Of a DNA stretch of 64,000 bases, positions 17,671 to 26,479 are shown in pieces. The first letter of the stretch is position 1. The number at the start of each line of letters is the position of its first letter. The DNA comes from CALHRB01 sp964473465 (GTDB lineage Bacteria > Bacteroidota > Ignavibacteria > Kapaibacteriales > UBA2268). A program made the translations under genes and the position numbers. The stretch is from positions 62,001 to 126,000 of the forward strand of contig CAYYPE010000004.1 of NCBI GenBank assembly GCA_964473465.1. Direction: 5' to 3'. Under the pieces are notes generated by a model, which made no database searches, was not told the origin of the DNA, and saw nothing but the letters and a program-made list of their open reading frames with translations.

Positions 17671-20600
17671 ATGTTGGAAGGTGTCTATCTTTTTAATTAT
17701 CCAGCTGCTTCGGGTTATATTATAGCTCTTTACGATGGTGATTCAGTTTATATTCCATTAACAAATTTTTTATCTCGTTTAAAAATTTATTACGATTATT
17801 TCCCAGAATCAAAAACATTCAAAGGCTTTCTTATTCACCCTGATTCTACATTTGAAATAAATTTCTCAACAAATACAGCCAAATTCAAATCAAGAACCTA
17901 TCCTCTGGATAAAAAACATTGGGTTTCCTCTGATGTTGAGTTTTATGTTCAACCCGCTCTATTGTCAGAAATCTTTCCTTTTAAATTTATTGTTGATCAA
18001 GGGGAACTTGTCATACTTTTACGGTCAAATTATAGTTTACCGTGCCTTGAAGAATATTACAGAAAAAAAAGATATGCTGCTAAAGTTGCTGCAGAGGAAG
18101 AAGAATTTTTTGCTCCTATGAGATATGACAGACGGAGGAGATGGATCAATGGCGGTCTTTTAGCATACTCTTTATTTGGAGCAAATAACTACAATAAACA
18201 ACTTAATATCAACGAAAGAAATTATACCTTCACTGGTAGCTTAGGATTAGAAGCTCTTGGCGGGGATGTCGAAATCAGATCTTTCAATAGCTATTTTGAA
18301 TCACAAAATAAATTAAATACCAACTTAAATTTTTTCTGGCGTTATTATTTTCTGGACAACCCATATTTGACTTTTGTCAAACTCGGGAATTTAAGCACCT
18401 ATACAAATAGAGTAACATCTTTGCCAATAAATGCATTTGATGGAATTCAAGTTTCAAATGAATTAGTTCAAATGCCAAATATATTTAAACACTTTGAAGT
18501 TGAGGATAGGACTAATCCAAACTGGCAGGTTGAGGTTTATGTTGATAATGTCCTCTATCAACAGGTAAATACTGATTCCACTGGTATCTATAAATTTAGA
18601 ATCCCAGTAAAATACGGCGGAACATCAATTACATATAAATTCTACGGAACAAGAGGCGAAGTAGAAGAGAAGAATGAGTATATTCAGGCTCCAATATATT
18701 TTTTAAGGGAAAACGACCTGAGATATCTATTTAGTGCTGGAAGAAGGACTGCAGACAGAATAAATATGCTTGACTTCCGATTTGCCTATGGACTAACTGA
18801 TTGGATAACAATTGAGGCTTCTGGAGAAAAATTCGAGGGAACTTCAAAACCTTATTTTTACGGAACTCTTGCTGCTCGATTGATGCCTGAGCTAATCACC
18901 CGTGCTAACTACTTTACTGATAAATTATATGGGTTTGATTTTACTTATGCTGATAAAACATTAGGAAATTTGTATGGAGGATTTACAAATTATATGGGTC
19001 GCTCTATATTTAATCCAAGTGGCGACAAATATGCTTTCTCTGCTTCTATAGGTTTTCCCGGCTTATTTCGAAATACAACTTATTTAAATTTGAACGGAAG
19101 GAGAATAATTGGTGAAGACAGAAACGCTACCTTTCTGAATGCCAGACTAATGTTCAGACTTCGTAATTTCTTTATAAATGCAAATTATTCATCTAATTTT
19201 ACCACATATACAGATACAACCAAAAATCCTATATCATTTCAGAACATATTTTTCAATGCTAATTACAACATAATGTCAAAAAGCAGATCAAGGATTTATA
19301 ATTCAACTCAAATCAGGTTCAGCACATCTTATAGTATCACAAATAATAAATTCGGCAACCTATCCCTCAGTATCAATCAGTTAATGTTCAAGCTTTTTAG
19401 ACTGACAATTAGCGTTACTTCAAGCTCTGATTTCAAAAATATATCCTATGGATTAGGTTTATCACTTAGCTTAAAAGAAATTAAAACAAACTCCCAATTC
19501 AGAACATCTAATAATGGAGATTATTACTTTTCTCAATCAGCAGAAGGAATTATAAATTATGATTCCTATGATAATAACTGGTTCTTTACTTCTGAACAAT
19601 CTGGAGTTGGCTCTGGTGGAACAGGAGTAAGATTCTTTATTGATGAAAATGATAATGAACAATTCGATGATAATGAGGTCAACGTTACCAATTATGGTAT
19701 TCAGATGCCTTTTGGAAATACTATTCATGATGTCGAAAATAAAGTATATTATACTTTCGGTTTGCCAATGTATTATCGGGTTAATATGAAAGTCCTCTCG
19801 GAAACTTTTGAAAATCCTACAATTTTCCCAAAATATAATGAATTTTCATTTATTGTTGATCCAAATGTTTTTAAGCCCTTGAATATTCCGTGTTACGTTG
19901 CCGGAATTCTCGAAGGTAATGTTTACAGAATGGTTGGAAATAAGAAAAAAATACAAAAGGGTTTAAACTTAATTTTATTCAATTCTGATTCCTCCTACTC
20001 TGTTGTAATTCCCGTGATGTCTGATGGCTCATTCTATCAAATGGGAGTTCCTCCGGGAGATTATAAATTAACAGTTGATCCAAAACAGCTTGAAATACTT
20101 GGATTAAAGCAGAATCCTGAATCCCTTGAATTTACAGTAAAAAAGACAATTGATGGTGATTTTATTGACAATCTGAATTTAGAACTTGTTAGTGGTACAT
20201 TCAAACCAGTTGAAAAAGAAACTCCGAAAGAGGAAAAAGAGGAAAAAATTGATACAACCAAAATTGAAGACAAAGACGTTATTCCAGAAACGCCCAAAGA
20301 CACAACTGCAGCGAAACAACAGCCAAAAATAAAAATTGAACCGAACGAAACTTTTATTTATAATTATCCTTCTTCGACTGCAACTGCAATACCAACTGAT
20401 TTATATCCTTATTTAGATGCTGTAGTTGAGTATGTTTTAAGTAAACCCGGAGTTAGAATCTCGGTGGCAGGTCATACTGAAACTATGCCAACTATTCAGC
20501 AGGCACGTGATATTTCCGAAAAACGTGCTCAGGAGATTGCCCGATACTTCGAAAGCAAAGGAATTCCTTCCAGATCAATCTATGCAAGAGGCTTGGGAGC

Positions 20601-20679
20601 CCTCTATCCTATCGAAAGTAACCTTACTCCAGAAGGTCAGGCTAAAAACCGTAGGGTCGAAATTATGGTTATTGAATAA
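17671..20679 (+). CDS. Usher-like outer-membrane protein fused to a C-terminal OmpA domain
   Basis: From the first ATG the protein has 1002 residues. Residues 1-125 form a beta domain. A region near 285-345 (VEVYVDNVLYQQVN, then RENDLRYLFSAGRR) matches the part of FimD-type ushers just before the barrel motif, and a long stretch of alternating strands to about 640 fits a 24-strand-type barrel. A beta-sandwich region (about 640-850), a Lys/Glu/Pro linker (about 850-895) and an OmpA peptidoglycan-binding domain (897-1002, GHTE and RA motifs) follow. The true start is probably earlier: 40-41 in-frame codons upstream (from 17548) encode a basic, hydrophobic signal peptide ending ALSQ, but contain no ATG, GTG or TTG. 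The usher call rests on motifs and the chaperone neighbour. Confidence 0.75.
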   Translation: MLEGVYLFNYPAASGYIIALYDGDSVYIPLTNFLSRLKIYYDYFPESKTFKGFLIHPDSTFEINFSTNTAKFKSRTYPLDKKHWVSSDVEFYVQPALLSEIFPFKFIVDQGELVILLRSNYSLPCLEEYYRKKRYAAKVAAEEEEFFAPMRYDRRRRWINGGLLAYSLFGANNYNKQLNINERNYTFTGSLGLEALGGDVEIRSFNSYFESQNKLNTNLNFFWRYYFLDNPYLTFVKLGNLSTYTNRVTSLPINAFDGIQVSNELVQMPNIFKHFEVEDRTNPNWQVEVYVDNVLYQQVNTDSTGIYKFRIPVKYGGTSITYKFYGTRGEVEEKNEYIQAPIYFLRENDLRYLFSAGRRTADRINMLDFRFAYGLTDWITIEASGEKFEGTSKPYFYGTLAARLMPELITRANYFTDKLYGFDFTYADKTLGNLYGGFTNYMGRSIFNPSGDKYAFSASIGFPGLFRNTTYLNLNGRRIIGEDRNATFLNARLMFRLRNFFINANYSSNFTTYTDTTKNPISFQNIFFNANYNIMSKSRSRIYNSTQIRFSTSYSITNNKFGNLSLSINQLMFKLFRLTISVTSSSDFKNISYGLGLSLSLKEIKTNSQFRTSNNGDYYFSQSAEGIINYDSYDNNWFFTSEQSGVGSGGTGVRFFIDENDNEQFDDNEVNVTNYGIQMPFGNTIHDVENKVYYTFGLPMYYRVNMKVLSETFENPTIFPKYNEFSFIVDPNVFKPLNIPCYVAGILEGNVYRMVGNKKKIQKGLNLILFNSDSSYSVVIPVMSDGSFYQMGVPPGDYKLTVDPKQLEILGLKQNPESLEFTVKKTIDGDFIDNLNLELVSGTFKPVEKETPKEEKEEKIDTTKIEDKDVIPETPKDTTAAKQQPKIKIEPNETFIYNYPSSTATAIPTDLYPYLDAVVEYVLSKPGVRISVAGHTETMPTIQQARDISEKRAQEIARYFESKGIPSRSIYARGLGALYPIESNLTPEGQAKNRRVEIMVIE

Positions 20680-20684
20680 CCTTA

Positions 20685-22646
20685 TTACTCTATTGGTGTT
20701 TCTACCAAAACATCGACTCTTCTGCAGTAAAATCTCCCCTCAGGTAAATTATTATTATATCTCAGTTCGTTTTCTCCTAATCCTGTTGATGAAATATCTG
20801 CTGCTTTCAGCTCTTTTTTTACGGCATCAGCTCGTTCCTGACTCAGCTTTTGATTTCTTTCAGCAGTGCCAAGTCTGTCAGTGTGTCCTAATATTTTAAT
20901 AGTTGAGTTTGGTTTTACTCTTGACTTGATAATATCAATAACCCTACTGTTGTAATAGCTGATTGATGCTTTATCATAAGCGAAAAGAATCAAGCTGAAT
21001 CGGTCAATATATTTATCCCCTACCCTATCTCTTTTCTTTTTCTGTATGGTAATAACATCCACTGGTATTGATTTCATCTCAGAGCTTGCTTTCTGCCCTG
21101 TAATATCTTCCACATTTAGTTTATAATCCAAAGGTGTGTTGTCTTTGGGTATGGATTTTTGTTCCAGATCAAAAAGCCATTCAACAACTGTTGGAACTGA
21201 TTTATTATCATCAAACCTCTTAATCATTTTTCCATTTTGATATGCTTCAATTGACCAATTCTTTATATCTGCCTCGTTTTTTACATCATTATAAAACCTA
21301 ACCATTGGTGGATTAACCGTTCTTAGAGTATCATCGGTTATAATAGGGGCAAGAATTTCAAACTTATTTGTTGTTATCTCAACTCTTCTGTTCTCTATAA
21401 CTCCATCTGGTTCGTTCACATTCGATGGTTCCTGAGGTAAATTTCTTGTGCTGAGTTTTATTCTGTTTTCTGGTATTTCCCAGACGTTTACAAGATAATC
21501 CCTGACAGTTTCTGCTCTTGCTTTGGAGAGGTTTGTATTATTCTTTTCCAATCCTTCATTTGAAATACAACCCTCAAGAGTAATCAATGCATCGGGATTG
21601 TCAAGCATTCTTCTCCCCACAATATTCAGCAGATTATAATATGTCTCAAGAACACCTGCTTTGTGAAGATTTTCCACTCTGAATTTTCTGGCTTCATCTT
21701 TTGTTAACATAACATATCTCGGTGGGATTTCCGATGAGTTTTCATCAAAAAATAAATAAGAAAGCAGTGGTTTTAATTCATAAGACAGGAACTCTTCAAC
21801 GATAAATTTTGCAATATTTATTTCATTTCCATTCTGATCAACGCCCATAGCATTAATATTTGCTAAAAGCTCAGGTTTTTGTTCAGGTGGAATCCTTGGA
21901 GGTTCACTTATATCTGGTTTGGGAGAATATTTCAACGCTAATCCAAGTCTTATTGTATTGATTTTCCATTCTGTATTTTTAGCAACATCATTCAAAGCAT
22001 AAGAATAAAATGCTTCAGGTTGCAAAAACCATGTCTTTTCATTGTTTAGTGGTAATTCATAACTCAAGCCACCAAGCAAGCTCAGCCTGAAACTTGTAGC
22101 ATCAGGTATTTGAACATCTCTAATCAACCTTGTCCTCATATTATTTTCATATGTTCCAATTGCTGGTTCAAGAATTTTTTCCTGATGACTGGCATCTTTT
22201 TGAATAATCAAACCTGCATGAAAACCTAATTCAAGCGACAAACCCTCCCAGATCCTTATTCCAAGCATTGGCTCAATACCGATTGAAGATATTTTAGCGT
22301 CAAGAGTATGTTCAAAAACCCCTTTAACTGCCTGAGCATTTAGATTAACAGTATCTTCTTCCAACCTTTTTAATAATCCATTTCTTACAAAATAACCCAA
22401 CCTTAAATCCAAAAACAAACTCTTACTTAAAATGAAATTTGACAGGAACCCCAAACTAAAACCAATACCACTTCCATCACGAAAACCCGGACTACAGCTG
22501 GGACAGTTCGATAATGAGTCGAAATTGGCAGTATGGGAATTCAAATTTAAATGTCCAAATATTCCATAACTGTTTCGCTCACTCTGAGAGAATAAAACTT
22601 GACCAGAAATTACTATAATTGATAAAAAAACAAATATCTTTTTCAT
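20685..22646 (-). CDS. OmpA-family outer-membrane protein with two OmpA-like domains
   Basis: The 653-aa protein starts with a signal peptide (residues 1-20) and an N-terminal beta-barrel-like region (about 25-240). Two OmpA-like modules follow: one near 300-425 (starting at LSYLFFDENSSEIPPRY, with LEGCISNEG and an RRVEI end) and a more canonical one near 545-653 (GHTDRLGTAERNQKLSQERA). The second can bind peptidoglycan; the first has lost the GHTD core. It overlaps the upstream 821-aa surface-protein gene by 4 nt (ATGA), so both are translated from one message. It converges on the usher gene with 5 bp between stops. Confidence 0.88.
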   Translation of the reverse strand: MKKIFVFLSIIVISGQVLFSQSERNSYGIFGHLNLNSHTANFDSLSNCPSCSPGFRDGSGIGFSLGFLSNFILSKSLFLDLRLGYFVRNGLLKRLEEDTVNLNAQAVKGVFEHTLDAKISSIGIEPMLGIRIWEGLSLELGFHAGLIIQKDASHQEKILEPAIGTYENNMRTRLIRDVQIPDATSFRLSLLGGLSYELPLNNEKTWFLQPEAFYSYALNDVAKNTEWKINTIRLGLALKYSPKPDISEPPRIPPEQKPELLANINAMGVDQNGNEINIAKFIVEEFLSYELKPLLSYLFFDENSSEIPPRYVMLTKDEARKFRVENLHKAGVLETYYNLLNIVGRRMLDNPDALITLEGCISNEGLEKNNTNLSKARAETVRDYLVNVWEIPENRIKLSTRNLPQEPSNVNEPDGVIENRRVEITTNKFEILAPIITDDTLRTVNPPMVRFYNDVKNEADIKNWSIEAYQNGKMIKRFDDNKSVPTVVEWLFDLEQKSIPKDNTPLDYKLNVEDITGQKASSEMKSIPVDVITIQKKKRDRVGDKYIDRFSLILFAYDKASISYYNSRVIDIIKSRVKPNSTIKILGHTDRLGTAERNQKLSQERADAVKKELKAADISSTGLGENELRYNNNLPEGRFYCRRVDVLVETPIE

Positions 22647-25108
22647 TTTTGCACCTCCATAATTCTGTTAACTGATTCAGACGGTGTTTTCAAGATAACG
22701 AAATATACCCCGTTAGATAAATTAGTAACATCAATTACTGCCCGATAAGTTCCATATTCAAGCTCTCCGTTTTGAATATCCATAATTTTTCTGCCAGCAA
22801 GGTCATAAATTGTTAATTGAGTAAATCCAGATTCGGCTGTTGTAAATTCAATCATAGTTGTGGAGCTGGAAGGATTAGGTTTAATGCTTATTGAAGTAAC
22901 TCCCCCACCGGATTTAAACAATCTTGTTATTCCGCCTGCCTTGCAAAGATTAATTAACCTGATTGACGTATCAATGCGTGAAACATCGAACTTACAATCA
23001 TCCCATTCGAAAAATTCAAGTGTGAAATTAGATTCATCAACTTCGCCAAGCGTTGCAAGGAAGCTCATCGTTGCAAGATCGGGGTCAAATCCATTTCTTC
23101 GCCCCTGAAGAGTAATTACTCTATCCTGATTATCAATTACTCCCTGAGGCATATTTCCGAAAGGAACCATAATTGTCTTGTTAAATCTTATTCTCGCTGT
23201 AAAGTTAAATGCTTTACAAAAATCAAGATCGCTTTGATCTGTTATTTTCAATATTACATTAAATATTTCTCCGGGTTCTTTTCTGATTACTGTATCAGAC
23301 AGTGTAACCTCTGTTGTGGGTTGAATAACTGATATTGAAATAGGTTGTGATGTATTTCTGCAACCATTTGTATCAACTACTGTTACAGTATATGAACCTG
23401 GATCTTTTACAATAATTGTTCTTGATATTGCACCAGTGCTCCAGAGATATGATACATAACCATTATTTCCTGCATCGAGCACAACGCTATCGCAAGAACA
23501 GAATCTTGTCGGTCCAAGAGCTGTAATAACAGGATTTGGTAAGGGATTAATCTTCACGGTAATATTTGCCGTATCCCTGCAACCCTTTGAGTCAGTTACA
23601 ATAACCGTATAAGTTGTTGTTTGAGTTGGATTAGCATTTGGCTGAGCTATATTTGTTGCACTAAGTCCCAGAGCGGGTGACCAGCTGTATGAATATGGTG
23701 GTGTGCCACCTGTTGCCTGATTACCTATCTGGATAGGTGTGCCAAGACACGTTGCCACATTTGGTCCGGGATTTGCTGACGGCAATGGATTTATTATAAC
23801 CCTTATAGTTGCTGTTGTCTGACAGCCATTCCCATCAGTAACCCTTACAGTATAATTTGTGGTTTGAATTGGATTAGCTGTAACCTGAGCCGTATTTGTG
23901 CCGCTTAAGCCCGTTGAAGGTGTCCAACTGTAATTGTATGGCGGTGTGCCACCTGTTGCTGAATTACCTATTTGAACAGGAGACCCAAGGCATGTTTCAA
24001 CGCTTTGAGGCAAAGTAATTTGCGGACTTGGATTGACTGTTACTGTTATTGTATCGTAACCGAACAAGCAATTCTGTGCATCAGATGCCCTTAAAAAATA
24101 AGTTGTTGTCGCTACAGGATTATCCTGAAAAGATGATAGTGTTGAATTAATCCTGGGTGGATTTGAGGTCCAAGTGTAGTTTACACCTCCGCTTGCTGAA
24201 AGAGTAATATTTTCTCCGGCACAAATCCTCGTTTTTGATGCAGTGATTTTAATATTATTCAGTGTTTCAGGGCAGGTTCTGCATGTTGTTGTTCGAAAAT
24301 ATAATCCCATCATAAGCCAAGCATAACAATCTGAACCACCGACCAAACCAAATGCGGATGTGCTTTGACCTTGATTCACATTTGTTGACCTTGCCTCAGA
24401 GTTCCAAAAATTTCTGGGAATATCATGGTTTGTTCCATTAATAATTGCCGTAAAATTAGGTCCAACAGAACTCTGCATATCTGACACTATAATCAATCCC
24501 TCAGCAAAAAATGAATTTCCACAAGCTGTAAAACCGGTTAAATTCTGATTCATTGAACCGCCATCCTTTGTTGACATTAATCCATCATTTATGACAAGAT
24601 GACCTTCATAATTTTCCGTTAAATCCTGATATGCAATGAAAAGAGTTACTCCGTCAGTTTCCCTGTTCGGTGTTCCGGTTGTTATTTGGTAATTCCCATT
24701 GCCGGTTATAGCATTCGTAACATCTGCCCGATATCCTTTAGTTCCTGTCTCATTCCAACATTTATGTATTCCCTGACCAGTTAAGACTGCATTGATATTA
24801 CTATTATTTCCCTGCGGATTGGTTATTGTTACCACTGGATTGGCTGGTGTTGATGGTGTGTATGATACAGTAAACCAAACAAATGCTTTGACAATACGAT
24901 AGCAATTTGCCGGTAATTCATTTACAGAAAATGTAACAGGCATATCCTGCCCTGCAGGTGTGGCATACCTTGTGGTTACTTTGGCAGATTTTTGAACATA
25001 TTTCAAACCGCACCTCGATTCCCTCATAACAATATTATTTATTGCCTGTGAATAAACAAATGAGAAAGGAATCAAGAAAATTAATGTTGTTAGAAGGAGT
25101 TTTTTCAT
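22643..25108 (-). CDS. Surface protein with Ig/PKD-like repeats and T9SS type A sorting domain
   Basis: The 821-aa protein has a signal peptide (1-20). An N-terminal beta domain of about 240 residues is faintly like DUF3344. A run of SprB/PKD-like repeats follows, each about 82 residues; two in the middle are nearly identical (TCLGSPVQIGNSATGGTPPY and TCLGTPIQIGNQATGGTPPY). Next comes a cohesin-like region (LSDTVIRKEPGEIFNVILKI onward). The end is a T9SS sorting domain (IKPNPSSS, YDLAGRKI, LSNGVYFVIL). It is therefore exported by T9SS and displayed on the surface. It is the first gene of a two-gene unit with the OmpA protein. Paired cysteines in the repeats may form disulfides. Confidence 0.88.
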   Translation of the reverse strand: MKKLLLTTLIFLIPFSFVYSQAINNIVMRESRCGLKYVQKSAKVTTRYATPAGQDMPVTFSVNELPANCYRIVKAFVWFTVSYTPSTPANPVVTITNPQGNNSNINAVLTGQGIHKCWNETGTKGYRADVTNAITGNGNYQITTGTPNRETDGVTLFIAYQDLTENYEGHLVINDGLMSTKDGGSMNQNLTGFTACGNSFFAEGLIIVSDMQSSVGPNFTAIINGTNHDIPRNFWNSEARSTNVNQGQSTSAFGLVGGSDCYAWLMMGLYFRTTTCRTCPETLNNIKITASKTRICAGENITLSASGGVNYTWTSNPPRINSTLSSFQDNPVATTTYFLRASDAQNCLFGYDTITVTVNPSPQITLPQSVETCLGSPVQIGNSATGGTPPYNYSWTPSTGLSGTNTAQVTANPIQTTNYTVRVTDGNGCQTTATIRVIINPLPSANPGPNVATCLGTPIQIGNQATGGTPPYSYSWSPALGLSATNIAQPNANPTQTTTYTVIVTDSKGCRDTANITVKINPLPNPVITALGPTRFCSCDSVVLDAGNNGYVSYLWSTGAISRTIIVKDPGSYTVTVVDTNGCRNTSQPISISVIQPTTEVTLSDTVIRKEPGEIFNVILKITDQSDLDFCKAFNFTARIRFNKTIMVPFGNMPQGVIDNQDRVITLQGRRNGFDPDLATMSFLATLGEVDESNFTLEFFEWDDCKFDVSRIDTSIRLINLCKAGGITRLFKSGGGVTSISIKPNPSSSTTMIEFTTAESGFTQLTIYDLAGRKIMDIQNGELEYGTYRAVIDVTNLSNGVYFVILKTPSESVNRIMEVQK
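23570..24060 (-). repeat. Two tandem near-identical repeats of about 246 nt inside the surface-protein gene
   Basis: The segments around 23700-23760 and 23935-23995 share most bases (for example GTGTGCCACCTGTTGC, and an ATTACCTAT stretch). They encode consecutive Ig-like repeats. This indicates recent duplication inside the gene or ongoing homogenisation. Confidence 0.65.
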
Positions 25109-25278
25109 ACAATTTCCTCCAATAATATATTCCTGAACTTATTTAAATATAACTATAATTTAATCCTCAAATTATTAAAACATATTTTTAAATCCAACAA
25201 AAAAAAATAATTCCCACATATTGTAAAAAAACTATGAAGAATACGATGAAATTTCTTTAAACAAAGTTTTTTAATTAG

Positions 25279-25286
25279 TAAATTTG
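25279..25286 (+). promoter_or_regulatory. Bacteroidota-type -7 element (TAAATTTG) upstream of the cysteine desulfurase-like gene
   Basis: TAAATTTG ends 33 nt before the ATG at 25320. The best -33 match is TTTA at the right distance. Confidence 0.4.
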
Positions 25287-25319
25287 ACATTTATGGTTTG
25301 TTAATTCTGAGAATATATA

Positions 25320-26468
25320 ATGATTTATTTGAATAATGCAGCAACTAGTTTTCCCAAACCTCAATCAGTTATTAACGCAGTTACAGAATGTTTATCACGT
25401 CCCCTCCTCCATTCTTCACGAACAGGATTCGAACGTGAAAAAGATGATTATATCTACCTTTGCCGTGAAAATCTTGCTAAGATATTAAACGTCAAGGATC
25501 CGCTTCATATAGTTTTTTCATCTGGAAGCACAGAATCTCTTAACCTTGCTATCAAAGGCTTGAACTTGAAAGGTTCTCATGTTGTTACAACTGCAATTGA
25601 ACATAATTCAGTCCTTAGACCGTTGAAAACAATGGAATTACACGGTGAAATTTCAATCTCTGTTGTTATGTGCAATGAGAAAGGTTATATTGAGCCAGAA
25701 TGGATTGCTGAAGCTATGAATCCGAATACTAAAGCAGTGGTTGTTAATCACTGTTCCAATGTAACAGGAACAGTTCTTGATATTCAGGAAATTGCTAAGA
25801 TTGCCCACAAAAATGGAGCTGTCTTGATTGTTGATGCCTCACAATCAGCTGGCTCTGTTCCTATTGATTTTGATGGCTGGGATATTGATTTGCTTGCATT
25901 TACTGGTCATAAGTCCCTTTATGGCATACAGGGTATTGGTGGCTTGTGTATCAAAGAAGGAATTGACCTTAAACCACTAAAAGTTGGAGGGACAGGTATT
26001 CTGAGTGAAGTCCTTCTTCAACCTGACGGACTTCCCATTTATTATGAAGCAGGGACTCCAAATACCCCCGGTATAATTTCACTTTGGGCAGGCACTGAAT
26101 TTATTTTGAATGAAGGATTCGAAAAAATACACAATCACAAAAGTAAATTAGTTAAGAAAATGATTGAAGAACTCAGCGATTTTCCCGAAGTTAATATTTA
26201 TTATGATCCTGAGCATTCCAGCTTTTCCAATTTCTGCTTCAATATCGAAGGGATGGTTCCCGAAGAAGTTGGTTATATGCTCGACAGTTCTTTCGATATA
26301 ATGGTCAGGACTGGACTCCATTGTGCTCCACTTGTTCTTGAACCATTGAATGTCTTTCCTTGGGGAACTGTTCGCGCAAGCCCTTCATACTTCACAAAGG
26401 AAGAGGAAATAGACACTTTTATTAAAGCTATAAAAGATATTGTTTATTTTGTTAAAAGAAAAAAATAA
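25320..26468 (+). CDS. Cysteine desulfurase family protein (class V aminotransferase)
   Basis: The 382-aa PLP enzyme has the class V aminotransferase fold. Seen in order: N-terminal YLNNAATSFPKP, the substrate/PLP region FSSGSTESLNLAIKG near 67-80, D172 in VDASQSAG, the Schiff-base lysine K198 in TGHKSLYG, and C335 in RTGLHCAPL, which would be the persulfide cysteine. It resembles the stand-alone cysteine desulfurase branch (TIGR01977 type) more than IscS or SufS, and no isc or suf genes are beside it. It would release sulfur from cysteine for cluster or thio-compound synthesis. A DUF2130 gene follows after 11 nt, so the two are co-transcribed. Confidence 0.88.
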   Translation: MIYLNNAATSFPKPQSVINAVTECLSRPLLHSSRTGFEREKDDYIYLCRENLAKILNVKDPLHIVFSSGSTESLNLAIKGLNLKGSHVVTTAIEHNSVLRPLKTMELHGEISISVVMCNEKGYIEPEWIAEAMNPNTKAVVVNHCSNVTGTVLDIQEIAKIAHKNGAVLIVDASQSAGSVPIDFDGWDIDLLAFTGHKSLYGIQGIGGLCIKEGIDLKPLKVGGTGILSEVLLQPDGLPIYYEAGTPNTPGIISLWAGTEFILNEGFEKIHNHKSKLVKKMIEELSDFPEVNIYYDPEHSSFSNFCFNIEGMVPEEVGYMLDSSFDIMVRTGLHCAPLVLEPLNVFPWGTVRASPSYFTKEEEIDTFIKAIKDIVYFVKRKK

Positions 26469-26479
26469 TTTTAACCATT

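Noticed and set aside
20507..20899. Plus-strand frame of 130 codons across the usher and OmpA gene ends
   Set aside because: It reads through two real genes in other frames; composition and content look random.
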